Positions 25,990-37,132 of a DNA stretch of 48,998 nucleotides are shown here, piece by piece. The translations under genes were made by a program, and so were the position numbers. This DNA is from Erythrobacter sp. WG. GTDB taxonomy: Bacteria; Pseudomonadota; Alphaproteobacteria; Sphingomonadales; Sphingomonadaceae. Location of the stretch: NCBI RefSeq assembly GCF_026586795.1, contig NZ_JAPFGY010000026.1:1-48998 (forward strand), written 5' to 3'. The number at the start of each line of letters is the position of its first letter. Within the stretch, counting starts at the first letter, position 1. The notes under the pieces were generated by a model that did not search any database, had not been told where the DNA came from, and saw only the letters and a program-made list of their open reading frames with translations.

Positions 25990-26882
25990 TGAGCTTTGAC
26001 CTCAAGCGCGTGGCGCTCCCGGGCGGCATCCACCTCGACATCGTCGACGAGGGGCCTACGCAAGCCCCCGCCCTGATCTTCCTCCACGGCTTTCCCGAGA
26101 GCCACCGGACATGGCGCCACCAGATCCGGCATTTCGCAGGCCGGTTCCGCTGCATCGCCCCCGACCAGCGCGGCTATCGCGGCTCCTCGAAGCCGCAGGA
26201 GGTCGCCGCCTACACGCCGGACAAGCTGATTGGCGACGTGTTCCTGCTCGCCGACACGCTGGGGATCGCCAACTTCACCATCGTCGGCCACGACTGGGGC
26301 GGCGCGCTCGCCTGGGGCGTGGCGCTTGCCGGGCAGCACACGCGGGTGAGCCGGGCGGTGATCGCCAACGCACCACACCCGGCGATCTTCCAGAAGCTGC
26401 TCTACACCAATCGCGTCCAGCGCGAGGCGAGCCAGTACATCCGGGGTTTTCGCGATCCCGCCAACGACGCGCTCGTCAAGGAACACGGGCTGACCGGCCT
26501 GCTCCTTCAGGAGGTGAAGTGGGACCGCCCGAACGCGATGGAGCCCGAGGAGCGCGACCAGTTGCTGCGCGACTGGCAGAACCGCGACGCGGCCTTCGGG
26601 ATGCTCAACTACTACCGCGCGAGCCCCATCGACGTGCCGCCGATGGATGCGCCTTTTGCGGTGCCGGCAGGCTATACCCCGCCCGCGCTGCCGAAGCTGA
26701 CGATCCCCACACTGGTGATCTGGGCATTGGACGACCTCGCCCTGCCCCCGGAGAACCTCGAAGGGCTGGACGAGATCATCGACCCGCTGACCCTCGTGAA
26801 GGTGCCGGATTGCGGCCACTTCGTGCCCTGGGAGGCGCCGGAGGCGGTTAATTCGGCAATGGAGGAATTTATGGCCTCCTGA
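25989..26882 (+). CDS. Epoxide-hydrolase-like alpha/beta hydrolase
   Basis: 297 residues. HGFPE at 33-37 forms the oxyanion hole. The nucleophile elbow GHDWGG puts an aspartate (D102) where lipases have serine, the mark of epoxide hydrolases and haloalkane dehalogenases. The late CGHFVPWEAPEAVN supplies the histidine. The ATG at 25989 overlaps the SDR stop; a GTG one codon earlier is possible. Its 3' end faces the convergent DUF2332 gene across 15 bp. Confidence 0.88.
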   Translation: MSFDLKRVALPGGIHLDIVDEGPTQAPALIFLHGFPESHRTWRHQIRHFAGRFRCIAPDQRGYRGSSKPQEVAAYTPDKLIGDVFLLADTLGIANFTIVGHDWGGALAWGVALAGQHTRVSRAVIANAPHPAIFQKLLYTNRVQREASQYIRGFRDPANDALVKEHGLTGLLLQEVKWDRPNAMEPEERDQLLRDWQNRDAAFGMLNYYRASPIDVPPMDAPFAVPAGYTPPALPKLTIPTLVIWALDDLALPPENLEGLDEIIDPLTLVKVPDCGHFVPWEAPEAVNSAMEEFMAS

Positions 26883-26897
26883 CTTGATCCCCGTTGG

Positions 26898-27992
26898 CTA
26901 GGCCACCCACTCCACATCCGCGCCGTGCGGGTGCGACCAGGCGAGCTGCACCTCTTCCGCGCCGCCGGGCCAGTAGCGGACCGTGAGCGCGTGGCGGTGG
27001 ACGGTGCGGTCAGCCTCGACCCGGACCCAGGCGAGCGGGCTTGTCGCTGACGCCTTTGCGCCCGCCGCTTCCATCGCCGCGGTGACGCGGGCCTGCTGGT
27101 CTTGCGGCACATATTGCCAGACGATCGAGTGCATCAGCACGCGGGTGGTGGCGCTCGCCTGCGGCTTCGCGAGTTCGGTCTCGACGAAGTCGGCGGCGTT
27201 CATCCGCACCAGATCGGGCGCGCGTTCGCCCGCCGTGCGGATCGCGGCGTCCATGCGCGCGAAGCGGACCCGATGCTCGGGCCAGATATAGGCCTTGAGG
27301 CGCAGCGCCTGGGCCGGGTCGGTGAGGTCCACTGGCGCGACGTCGCAGCCCCTGGTGCTCACGATCTCGATGGCCTGCGCAGGCGGCGGCGCGCCGTGCC
27401 ATGCGGGGCGGAACTCCATCACCGGCGCCTCGGGCCCTACCACCACCCCGCCGAGGTCGTAGCGGTAGCGGTCCAGCATCAGGTTGATCCCGGCGCTCGA
27501 GCCGATCTCGAGGCACTGGAACCGCGCCGGCAAGCCGCGCTCGGCGAGCCACAGCAGCGCGGCGATGAAGTTGGCCGAGCGCCCCGCCTCGTTGGTCTGC
27601 GGCGGGCCGTCGAGCCAAGGAAGCAACGCCGCCGCGTGCGACGTCATGACGCCGCCGATGACGCCCGCATCGTCCGCCGCCTCGCCGGCATAGATCGGGG
27701 CGAGCTCCGGCGCGGTGCCGGCGAGGTGCAGCGCGTGCAGGCCCCCCGCCACCCGCAGCGGCAGCGCATCGGCCAGCGGAGCGCCCTCCCACGCGCGCAC
27801 GCGCCGCGCGACCTCGCCGCCCCCGCCGCTCGCCACCACCTGCGCGATGCCGCCCACCACCCGCGCGGTGATCGGCGCCCCGCCCGCCTCGCAATAGGCG
27901 ACCTGGTTGGCAAAGGCGGTCGCCACCGCCCCTTCCCCACGCGTGTTCATGTCCACGAATTCGTAGGCGGGCCGCTCCTTGCGATCACCCAT
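26898..27992 (-). CDS. DUF2332 family protein
   Basis: 364 residues. A motif resembling a methyltransferase glycine loop, [18 protein letters not shown], sits near the middle, with WHGAPPP and [10 protein letters not shown] as further conserved blocks of DUF2332. The function is unknown; a SAM-like fold is suggested by the EIGSSAG loop but not shown. The ATG at 27992 lies 8 bases after an AAAAGGG sequence, a better spacing than the ATG two codons upstream. It is divergent from hisG across 45 bp. Confidence 0.8.
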   Translation of the reverse strand: MGDRKERPAYEFVDMNTRGEGAVATAFANQVAYCEAGGAPITARVVGGIAQVVASGGGGEVARRVRAWEGAPLADALPLRVAGGLHALHLAGTAPELAPIYAGEAADDAGVIGGVMTSHAAALLPWLDGPPQTNEAGRSANFIAALLWLAERGLPARFQCLEIGSSAGINLMLDRYRYDLGGVVVGPEAPVMEFRPAWHGAPPPAQAIEIVSTRGCDVAPVDLTDPAQALRLKAYIWPEHRVRFARMDAAIRTAGERAPDLVRMNAADFVETELAKPQASATTRVLMHSIVWQYVPQDQQARVTAAMEAAGAKASATSPLAWVRVEADRTVHRHALTVRYWPGGAEEVQLAWSHPHGADVEWVA

Positions 27993-28037
27993 CACCATTG
28001 CCCTTTTCCCCTCCGACCCCTAAGTGCGCGCCCGATC

Positions 28038-28721
28038 ATGACCCGCATCGGCCTTCCCGACAACCTCGGACAGCTGACCTTCGCTGTCCCCAAGGGGCGC
28101 ATCCTCGACGAGGCGCTCCCGGTGATGGCGCGCGCCGGGGTGGAGCCTGCTGCCGACTTCCACGATCCCAAGAGCCGCGCCCTCGCCTTCGGCACCACCC
28201 GCCCCGATATGCGCATCATCCGCGTGCGCGCCTTCGACGTCGCGACCTTCGTCGCCCACGGTGCGGCGCAGGTCGGGATCGTCGGCTCGGACGTGATCGA
28301 GGAATTCGACTACGCCGATCTCTATGCGCCGGTGGACCTCGGGATCGGGCTGTGCCGCCTCTCGGTCGCCCGCCTCGCCTCGGACACGGACGAGGCCGCC
28401 AGCGTCAGCCACCTGCGTGTGGCGACCAAATATCCGAGCCTCACCCGCCGCCATTTCGAGGCCGCCGGGGTGCAGGCCGAGTGCGTCAAACTGAACGGCG
28501 CGATGGAGCTTGCCCCCTCGCTCGGCCTCGCGCGGCAGATCGTCGACCTCGTCTCGACCGGCACGACGCTGCGCGAGAACGGGCTGGTCGAGACCGCGAC
28601 GATCCTCGAGATCTCCGCCCGTCTGATCGTCAACCGCACCGCGCTGAAAACCGACCGCCGGGTGGCCGCGCTGGTCGACGCCTTCCGCCGCGATGTCGAG
28701 GACAGGAGCGCCGCCGCATGA
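28038..28721 (+). CDS. hisG: ATP phosphoribosyltransferase, short form
   Basis: 227 residues. It condenses ATP and PRPP in the first step of histidine synthesis. [16 protein letters not shown] starts the fold, and [32 protein letters not shown] is the PRPP-binding region. The protein lacks the C-terminal regulatory domain, so it is the HisG(S) form that needs the HisZ regulatory subunit; hisZ is not in this window. It overlaps hisD in an ATGA junction. Confidence 0.95.
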   Translation: MTRIGLPDNLGQLTFAVPKGRILDEALPVMARAGVEPAADFHDPKSRALAFGTTRPDMRIIRVRAFDVATFVAHGAAQVGIVGSDVIEEFDYADLYAPVDLGIGLCRLSVARLASDTDEAASVSHLRVATKYPSLTRRHFEAAGVQAECVKLNGAMELAPSLGLARQIVDLVSTGTTLRENGLVETATILEISARLIVNRTALKTDRRVAALVDAFRRDVEDRSAAA

Positions 28722-30016
28722 CCGTGTCCCTCCTCCACGCCGATGCGCCCGATTTCGCGGCGCGCTTCGCCCGCATCGTGGACGCGCGCCGCGAGGCCGA
28801 CAGCGACGTCGCGGGCCAGGTCGCCGGCATCCTCCAGGCGGTCAAGGGCCGCGGCGATGCGGCGCTGGTGGAATACACCCAGCGCTTCGACGGCTATGCG
28901 CTGGTCGATGAGGCCGACTGGACGATTTCGCGCGAACGCTGCGAGCAGGCCTACCGCGATCTCGACCCGGCCCTGCGCGACGCGCTCGAGCTCGCCGCTG
29001 CGCGCATCCGGGCCTATCACGAGGCGCAGCTGCCGCAGGACCGCGACTATGTGGACGCGGCGGGCGTCAGGCTCGGCGCGATCTGGCGCGCGGTCGATGC
29101 CGCCGGGCTCTACGTGCCGGGCGGCCGCGCGGCCTATCCGTCCTCGCTGCTGATGAACGCGATCCCCGCGCGCGTCGCCGGCGTCGAGCGGCTGGTGGTC
29201 GTCACCCCCACGCCCAAGGGCACCGCCAACCCGCTGGTGCTCGCCGCCGCGCACATCGCCGGGGTGGACGAGATCTGGCGCGTCGGCGGGGCGCAGGCGG
29301 TCGGCGCGCTCGCCTACGGGACCGAACGCATCCGCCCCGTCGATGTCATCACCGGCCCGGGCAACGCCTGGGTCGCCGAGGCCAAGCGCCAGCTCTACGG
29401 CGTGGTCGGGATCGACATGGTCGCGGGCCCTTCGGAAATCCTCGTCATTGCCGACGGGAAGAACGATCCCGACTGGATCGCCGCCGACCTCCTCTCCCAG
29501 GCGGAGCACGATCCCACCTCGCAATCGATCCTCATCACCGACGACGAGGCCTTCGCCCGCCAGGTCGAGGACTGCATCGACTTGCAGATCACCCAGCTGG
29601 CGACCGCGAAGACGGCGCGGGCGAGCTGGGACGCGCACGGGGTGATGATCGTGGTGGACGACCTTCTCGCCGAGGCCCCGGCGCTCGCCAATCGCCTCGC
29701 CGCCGAGCACGTCGAGATCGCGGTCGACGATCCCGAGCCCTACCTGCGCGCGATCCGCCATGCCGGGAGCATCTTCCTCGGCCGCATGACCCCCGAGGCG
29801 GTCGGCGACTATGTCGCGGGGCCCAACCACGTGCTGCCGACGGGCCGGCGCGCGCGCTTTGCCAGCGGGCTTTCGGTGCTCGACTTCATGAAGCGCACCA
29901 GCTTCCTCGGCCTCGACGCCGCCTCCTTCGCCAGCGTCGGCCCCGCCGCCGCGACCCTCGCCCATGCCGAGGGACTGCCCGCCCACGCCAGGTCCGTGGA
30001 ACTGAGGATCCAATGA
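28718..30016 (+). CDS. hisD: Histidinol dehydrogenase
   Basis: 432 residues. It oxidises L-histidinol to histidine in two NAD+-dependent steps with zinc. Recognisable blocks are [39 protein letters not shown], the zinc and catalytic segment [17 protein letters not shown], and [20 protein letters not shown] near the C-terminus. It is translationally coupled to hisG upstream and to nusB downstream, both by ATGA overlaps. Confidence 0.96.
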   Translation: MTVSLLHADAPDFAARFARIVDARREADSDVAGQVAGILQAVKGRGDAALVEYTQRFDGYALVDEADWTISRERCEQAYRDLDPALRDALELAAARIRAYHEAQLPQDRDYVDAAGVRLGAIWRAVDAAGLYVPGGRAAYPSSLLMNAIPARVAGVERLVVVTPTPKGTANPLVLAAAHIAGVDEIWRVGGAQAVGALAYGTERIRPVDVITGPGNAWVAEAKRQLYGVVGIDMVAGPSEILVIADGKNDPDWIAADLLSQAEHDPTSQSILITDDEAFARQVEDCIDLQITQLATAKTARASWDAHGVMIVVDDLLAEAPALANRLAAEHVEIAVDDPEPYLRAIRHAGSIFLGRMTPEAVGDYVAGPNHVLPTGRRARFASGLSVLDFMKRTSFLGLDAASFASVGPAAATLAHAEGLPAHARSVELRIQ

Positions 30017-30477
30017 ACCAAACCGCCCGCTCGCAGGCCCGCTCGGCCGCGCGTCTCGCCGCCGTCCAGGCGCTCTATCAGCAGCAGATGGAGGGCACCG
30101 CCCTCGCGCGGCTGCTCGACGAGTTCCACCAGCACCGCCTCGGCCGCACCATCGACGACGAGGACTTCGACGAGGCGGAATATGCCGACGCGGAGGTGCC
30201 GTTCTTCGACGACGTCGTGCGCGGCGTGGACGCGCGGCGCGACGAGATCGACGCGGCTGTCGCGAGCAAGCTGGCGAGCGGCTGGAGCCTCGCGCGGCTC
30301 GACAAGACGATGCTGCAGATCCTGCGCGCCGGGACCTACGAGCTCTTGGCGCGGGCCGACGTGCCGGCGGCGGTGGCGATCAACGAATATGTCGAGGTCG
30401 CCAAGGCATTCTTCGACGACGGGCAGGCGAAGTTCGTCAACGGCATCCTCGACGCCGTGGCGAAGACGGCGCGCTGA
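30013..30477 (+). CDS. nusB: Transcription antitermination factor NusB
   Basis: 154 residues, all helical. NusB binds boxA RNA with S10 for rRNA antitermination. The N-terminal arginine-rich RSAARLAAVQALYQQQMEG and the C-terminal VAINEYVEVAKAFFDDGQAKFVNGILDAVAK are diagnostic. The start overlaps the hisD stop. A short hairpin with a TTTT follows at 30492-30519. Confidence 0.94.
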   Translation: MNQTARSQARSAARLAAVQALYQQQMEGTALARLLDEFHQHRLGRTIDDEDFDEAEYADAEVPFFDDVVRGVDARRDEIDAAVASKLASGWSLARLDKTMLQILRAGTYELLARADVPAAVAINEYVEVAKAFFDDGQAKFVNGILDAVAKTAR

Positions 30478-30491
30478 GGCCGACAGTGTGA

Positions 30492-30519
30492 TCCCCGCAC
30501 AGGCCGGGGTCCAGCTTTT
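30492..30519 (+). terminator. REP-type half element, possible terminator after nusB
   Basis: CCCCG at 30493-30497 pairs with CGGGG at 30505-30509 around a 7-base loop. CCAGCTTTT follows on the plus strand. The wording (GATCCCCGCACAGGCCGGGGTCCA) resembles REP-like elements common in sphingomonads. It lies 15 bp beyond the nusB stop. Confidence 0.4.
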
Positions 30520-30640
30520 CCGCAGCCCGATGGCCAGGCCCGGCCCGGCCCCCGCTCGACCCGCTCTCGCCCCCGCCCAGACCCCGGCCAGACCCCCTCC
30601 AGGCCGCCTCCAGACCCTCTCCAGCCCGGCGTCGCGGCGG

Positions 30641-30656
30641 TGTTTCACGTGAAACA
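30641..30656. promoter_or_regulatory. parS centromere-like ParB-binding site
   Basis: TGTTTCACGTGAAACA is a perfect 16-bp palindrome identical to the widely conserved bacterial chromosomal parS consensus (TGTTNCACGTGAAACA). It is intergenic, between nusB and thiL. ParB spreads from such sites, and chromosomal parS sites normally cluster around the replication origin. Confidence 0.9.
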
Positions 30657-30702
30657 TCGCCAGCTTCGACAGGCCCGCCCGGAACGGGTATGGGCAGCCC
30701 CA

Positions 30703-31560
30703 ATGAACGAGCCCGACTTCATCGCCGCCCTGAGGGCCCTCCCCCTTCATCCCGCCGCGCGCGGGTTGTTGGACGATTGCGCGGTGCTGCCGGTGGGCGG
30801 AGAAACCCTACTCGTCACGCATGACATGTTGGCCGAGGGTACCCACTTCCGCGCGGACGCCGACATGGCCGATGTGGCATGGAAGCTGGTCGCCACCAAT
30901 CTTTCCGATCTCGCCGCCAAGGGGGCCGAGCCGGTGGGCGTGCTGCTCGGGCATATGCTGGGCCGCGACGATGCGCGGTTTCTCAAGGGGTTGGGTGAGG
31001 CACTTGAAACGCTTGGCGTGCCGCTGCTCGGCGGGGACACGGTGAAGGGGACAGGAGAGCGGGCCCTCGGCCTGACGGCCATCGGGCGGGCGACCCACGC
31101 TCCCGTGCCCTCGCGCAGCGGCGCGCGGGCCGGCGACGGGGTGTGGCTGACCGGCCCGGTCGGCCGGGCAATGCTCGGCTTCGAGGGCGATCGCGAACAC
31201 CGCGCCGCCTTCGACCGCCCCGTCCCCCGCCTCGCCGAGGGCCGCGCCCTCGCCCCGCTGGCGAGCGCAATGATGGACGTCTCGGACGGACTGCTGCTCG
31301 ACGCCTTCCGCATGGCCGAGGCGAGCGGGGTCACTATCGCGCTGGATTTGCGAGACATTCCCGTGGCCGACCGGGCCCGCGCCGAGGAATGCATCCGCTG
31401 GGGCGACGATTACGAGCTGCTCTTCACCGCGCCGCCCGAGGCCCGTTTGCCCGTCCCCGCGCACCGCATCGGCACCGTCACCGCGCGGGCCGCCGCCCCG
31501 CTGCTGCTCGACGGCAAGGCCTTCGCCGAACCCGCCGGGCTCGGCTACCGCCACGGCTGA
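30703..31560 (+). CDS. thiL: Thiamine-monophosphate kinase
   Basis: 285 residues. It phosphorylates thiamine monophosphate to thiamine pyrophosphate. The PurM-like metal-binding segments are present: LLDDCAVLP near residues 23-31, [22 protein letters not shown] and [15 protein letters not shown]. The ATG at 30703 is preferred over a frame that begins upstream at the parS sequence. The protein is at the short end of the family. Confidence 0.92.
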   Translation: MNEPDFIAALRALPLHPAARGLLDDCAVLPVGGETLLVTHDMLAEGTHFRADADMADVAWKLVATNLSDLAAKGAEPVGVLLGHMLGRDDARFLKGLGEALETLGVPLLGGDTVKGTGERALGLTAIGRATHAPVPSRSGARAGDGVWLTGPVGRAMLGFEGDREHRAAFDRPVPRLAEGRALAPLASAMMDVSDGLLLDAFRMAEASGVTIALDLRDIPVADRARAEECIRWGDDYELLFTAPPEARLPVPAHRIGTVTARAAAPLLLDGKAFAEPAGLGYRHG

Positions 31561-31642
31561 ACCGCCCTCCGCCCCGATCGCCGCCCCCCGCTCGCTTCCG
31601 GCCGATTTCGTCGCAAAAGGTGGACGCGCCCCTCGGGCGGGC

Positions 31643-31670
31643 TTGCCAGCCCCCCGCGAGCCCCTAGACT
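31643..31670 (+). promoter_or_regulatory. Possible sigma-70-type promoter for hppA
   Basis: TTGCCA at 31643-31648 and TAGACT at 31665-31670 are separated by 16 bp, about 84 bp upstream of the hppA ATG in a 193-bp gap. The match to the consensus is fair. Nothing else in the gap stands out. Confidence 0.35.
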
Positions 31671-31753
31671 GCCCCCCGCGCCCGAGGGATCACAAGGCGG
31701 CGCTGCGCAAGCCGCACAGACGGCTGCGACACAGGGACGGGAGGGGATTGCCC

Positions 31754-33907
<2,154 letters not shown>

Positions 33908-33932
33908 TCCGCGCAAGCCGGTGACATCCTCC

Positions 33933-33960
33933 ACCCCGCCGGGCGCGATCCCGGCGGGGT
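33933..33960 (+). terminator. Rho-independent terminator after hppA
   Basis: ACCCCGCCGGG at 33933-33943 and CCCGGCGGGGT at 33950-33960 form an 11-bp perfect stem with a 6-base loop, followed by TCATCTT. It lies 26 bp after the hppA stop. Confidence 0.75.
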
Positions 33961-34087
33961 TCATCTTAACCACGGCGCGTGTCCCTGCCTTGGACAGGTC
34001 CCCCAGGCGCTGAGGCTTTCTTAATCGCCCTGTGGCATCACGCCCCGAGAAGGCCCGTAGCGACGCGGCCACGCAGGGTTAACGGCG

Positions 34088-35230
34088 ATGGAGATGCAGT
34101 CCGCGCAAAGCTTCGCTCCGGCCGCCGAGCCGCCGGGCGAACTGCGTCTGCTGACCCATGCCGAGGTGGCCGAGCCCGCCTTCCGCGCCGCCTGGGAACG
34201 CCTCGCCCTTCGCGCCGTAGAGCCCAATCCCTTCTTCGAGCCGTGGTTCCTCCTCCCCTCGCTGCGGCAGTTCGATGCGGCGGGCACGGTGCGCGTGGCG
34301 GCGTGGTTCCGGGGCGAGCAGCTTGCCGGGCTCGTCCCGCTGCTGGCGAGCCGGTCCTATTACGGGCACCGCGTGCCCCATGTGCGCGGCTGGCTGCACC
34401 CTAATGCCTTTGCCGGCGTGCCGCTGATCGCGGCGGGCCATGAGGACGCCTTCTGGGAGGCGCTGATCGCCCACTTCGGTCGGCACGCCCGGGGCAGCCT
34501 TTTCGCGCACTTCCCGCTGCTCCCCGCCGAGGGGCCTGCGCACGCCGCACTGGAACGCGTCCTCGCCAGCGGGCGCCGGGCAACCTATGTCACCGGCGAG
34601 GAAACCCGCGCGCTCCTGTCGGGCGACATGAGCGCTGCGGATTACCTTGCAGCAGCCATGAGCGCCAAGAAACGCAAGGAGCTGCGCCGCCAGCACAACC
34701 GCCTTGCCGAAGAAGGCACGCTGACCTTCGAGCGGCTCGGCGGCGGGGAAGGACTGGCGGGATGGACCGCCGAGTTCCTGTCCTTGGAAGCCGCCGGATG
34801 GAAGGGCGCTGCGGGCTCGGCACTCGCGTCGGCGCCCGACACGCGCGCGCTGTTCGAGGAGACGCTGGCAGGCGCGGCGTCGGCCGGGCGGCTCGAGCGG
34901 CTCGCCTTGCGGCTCGACGGGCGGGCCGTCGCGATGCTCGTCAACTTCATCGCCCCGCCGGGCGCCTTCAGCTTCAAGACCGCCTTCGACGAACGCCTCG
35001 CGCGCTTTTCGCCCGGCGTGCTTCTGCAGCTGGAAAACCTCGCCCTGCTGGAGCGACCCGGCATCGCCTGGGCCGACAGCTGCGCCGCCGAGGGCCACCC
35101 GATGATCGAGCGCCTGTGGAAAGGTGGCCGCCGCATGGTGAGCCGCAACATCGCAATCGGCGGCCCGCTGCGCCGCGCCGCCTTCCGCCTGCTCGAGGCC
35201 TACGAGACACGACCGAGGAGGACCGCATGA
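34088..35230 (+). CDS. GNAT/FemAB-like acetyltransferase (CelD/BcsL type)
   Basis: 380 residues. Its double-GNAT pattern is seen in the CelD/BcsL and FemAB-like groups. An N-terminal half with NPFFEPWFLLPSLRQFD is followed by KKRKELRRQHNRLAEEG, and the C-terminal half contains WKGAAGSALASAPDTRALFEETL and a strand pair ending FKTAFDERLARFSPGVLLQLENL. Such proteins transfer acyl or aminoacyl groups to cell-surface or polysaccharide substrates; the substrate here is unknown. It overlaps the next gene in an ATGA junction. Confidence 0.8.
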   Translation: MEMQSAQSFAPAAEPPGELRLLTHAEVAEPAFRAAWERLALRAVEPNPFFEPWFLLPSLRQFDAAGTVRVAAWFRGEQLAGLVPLLASRSYYGHRVPHVRGWLHPNAFAGVPLIAAGHEDAFWEALIAHFGRHARGSLFAHFPLLPAEGPAHAALERVLASGRRATYVTGEETRALLSGDMSAADYLAAAMSAKKRKELRRQHNRLAEEGTLTFERLGGGEGLAGWTAEFLSLEAAGWKGAAGSALASAPDTRALFEETLAGAASAGRLERLALRLDGRAVAMLVNFIAPPGAFSFKTAFDERLARFSPGVLLQLENLALLERPGIAWADSCAAEGHPMIERLWKGGRRMVSRNIAIGGPLRRAAFRLLEAYETRPRRTA

Positions 35231-36105
35231 ACGCCCCCGCCCGCTTCACCGACGCGCTCGCCGCGCCGGTCTTCGATACCGCCGCGCGCAGCACCTTCGC
35301 CGCGCACTACCCGGAGCAGCCGCACATCCTGAAGCACGGCCTCACCGCCCATCCGCTGCTCGAGATCGAGGCTCTGGCGCAGCTCGCCGAGCGGCTGCCG
35401 ATCGCCTCGGTGGAATACAACCGGGGCGACCTGCCGATCGGGGTCGACGGCAAGCCGGGCTCGAACGGCCTCACCATCGCCGAGACGATCCGCAAGGTCG
35501 CCGAGGCGGAAAGCTGGGCGGTGCTCAAGAACATCGAACAGGTGCCCGAATATCGCGACCTCCTGATGGGCCTGCTCGAGGAAATCCGCCCCGAAATCGA
35601 AGCGGCGACCGGCGCGATGCTGACCCCGCAGGGGTTCATTTTCGTATCCTCGCCCGGCTCGGTCACGCCCTATCACTTCGATCCCGAGCACAACATCCTG
35701 CTCCAGATCCGCGGCACCAAGGCGATGACCCAGTTCCCGGCGGGCGACACCCGCTTCGTGCCGGACGAGGCGCACGAGACCTACCATTCCGGCGGCCCGC
35801 GCGAGCTCAAGTGGAAGGAAAGCTTCCTCGCCCACGGCACCGAATTCCCGCTCGCACCCGGCGAGGCGCTGTTCGTGCCCGTCATGGCCCCGCATTTCGT
35901 CAAGAACGGCCCCGCGCCTTCGGTGTCGCTGTCGATAACCTGGCGCTCGGAATGGTCTTACCGGGAGAGCGACGCGCGGATCTTCAATGCGATCCTGCGC
36001 GCGCGCGGCTTCGCGCCCGCGGCGCCCGGTCGCTTCCCGCACCAGAACTACACCAAGGCCTATGCCTTCCGCGCCCTGCGCAAACTCGGATTGACGGGCG
36101 CGTAA
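35227..36105 (+). CDS. Cupin-like / JmjC-type domain protein
   Basis: 292 residues. A double-stranded beta-helix pattern is visible around TPYHFDPEHNILLQIRGTK (His-x-Asp iron-ligand style) and PVMAPHFVKNGPAPSVSLSITW, which supplies the later histidine. This suits a 2-oxoglutarate/Fe(II) hydroxylase of the JmjC/cupin-8 type, though databases sometimes call such proteins transcriptional regulators; I see no DNA-binding motif. Translational coupling to the GNAT gene suggests both modify the same target. Confidence 0.75.
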   Translation: MNAPARFTDALAAPVFDTAARSTFAAHYPEQPHILKHGLTAHPLLEIEALAQLAERLPIASVEYNRGDLPIGVDGKPGSNGLTIAETIRKVAEAESWAVLKNIEQVPEYRDLLMGLLEEIRPEIEAATGAMLTPQGFIFVSSPGSVTPYHFDPEHNILLQIRGTKAMTQFPAGDTRFVPDEAHETYHSGGPRELKWKESFLAHGTEFPLAPGEALFVPVMAPHFVKNGPAPSVSLSITWRSEWSYRESDARIFNAILRARGFAPAAPGRFPHQNYTKAYAFRALRKLGLTGA

Positions 36106-36127
36106 ACCGCAAGCATGGCCGCGTGCC

Positions 36128-37051
36128 ATGAGCGAGACACCCACCAATGCAGAACTGGTCGCCGGCCTCGTCCGGCTCCTGACGGTCGAGAAGCGCGCCG
36201 CCGATATCTACGCCGGCCCCCCGCAGGACGACGGGATCGGGCGGGTGTTCGGCGGGCAGGTGCTCGCTCAGGCCTTGCAGGCGGCGCAGGCGAGCGTCAC
36301 CGACGGCAAGCGGGCGCATTCGCTCCACGCCTATTTCCTGCGCGGCGGGCGCGAGGGCGCGCCGATCCAGTACCGGATCGAGCGCGATTTCGACGGGAGG
36401 AGCTTCGCCAACCGCCGCGTCGTGGCGGCGCAGGAGAACGAGGAGGGGATCGCGGTCCCGATCCTCAACCTCACCGCCAGCTTCCAGCAACCCGAAGAGG
36501 GGCTGGAGCATATCGACGCCGCCATGCCGGACGTTCCCGCGCCCGACGCGCTGCGCGCCGACATGGACCAGCGCCGCGCAATCGCCGAACAGTGGGGCGA
36601 TCGCCTCAGCGAGCAGCAGCGCCGCATGATGCTGCGCCCGCGCCCGATCGAGATGCGCACCTGCGACGCGCTCCACTGGATGAGCCGCGAACCGCGCGCG
36701 CCGCGCGCCCACACCTGGTTCCGGGTCAATGCGCCGATCACGGGCGAGGCCGACACGCCCGAACTGCACCGAGCGATCATCACCTTTGCTTCCGACTACA
36801 CCCTGCTCGGCACCAGCGCCCTGCCCCATGGCCTTTCATGGATGCGCAACGAACTGGTTGGGGCGAGCCTCGATCATGCGATCTGGTTCCACCGCGACGC
36901 GCGGGCGGACGAATGGTTGCTCTACGCCACCGACGCCCCGTGGAGCGGTGGCGGGCGCGGCTTCAACCGCGGGCGGATCTTCACGCAGCGCGGCGAACTG
37001 GTGGCGAGCGTCGCGCAGGAAGGCATGATGCGCAAGCGGGTGACGGGATAG
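36128..37051 (+). CDS. tesB: Acyl-CoA thioesterase II
   Basis: 307 residues, a double-hotdog protein. It hydrolyses medium- and long-chain acyl-CoA. The N-terminal block RVFGGQVLAQALQAAQ, SLHAYFLRGG, and the C-terminal block ITFASDYTLLGTSALPHGLSW followed by SLDHAIWFH are family hallmarks; the aspartate in ASDY is the catalytic residue. It is 22 bp downstream of the cupin-like gene and ends at a REP-type palindrome. Confidence 0.95.
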   Translation: MSETPTNAELVAGLVRLLTVEKRAADIYAGPPQDDGIGRVFGGQVLAQALQAAQASVTDGKRAHSLHAYFLRGGREGAPIQYRIERDFDGRSFANRRVVAAQENEEGIAVPILNLTASFQQPEEGLEHIDAAMPDVPAPDALRADMDQRRAIAEQWGDRLSEQQRRMMLRPRPIEMRTCDALHWMSREPRAPRAHTWFRVNAPITGEADTPELHRAIITFASDYTLLGTSALPHGLSWMRNELVGASLDHAIWFHRDARADEWLLYATDAPWSGGGRGFNRGRIFTQRGELVASVAQEGMMRKRVTG

Positions 37052-37061
37052 GCTTACTGTT

Positions 37062-37110
37062 CGTCATTGCGACCCGAAGGCCGCGTCGCCTCCGGCTCCT
37101 CGCAATGACG
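37062..37110. repeat. REP-type palindromic element between tesB and the universal stress gene
   Basis: CGTCATTGCGA at 37062-37072 is the exact inverse of TCGCAATGACG at 37100-37110, with a GC-rich 27-base centre. This is the classical form of the dispersed CGTCATTGCGA elements of alphaproteobacteria. It sits between two converging genes and may act as a bidirectional transcription stop. Confidence 0.8.
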
Positions 37111-37132
37111 AGGGCATGGGGTCTGCCCAAGA

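Noticed and set aside
30640..30702. A possible earlier thiL start giving an N-terminus MFHVKHRQ.
   Set aside because: These residues are simply the translation of the parS palindrome. The ATG at 30703 fits the family length and leaves the site intergenic.
35227..36105. The cupin-like protein as a transcriptional regulator.
   Set aside because: No helix-turn-helix is visible and the His-x-Asp plus distal His pattern fits a metal-dependent hydroxylase better.
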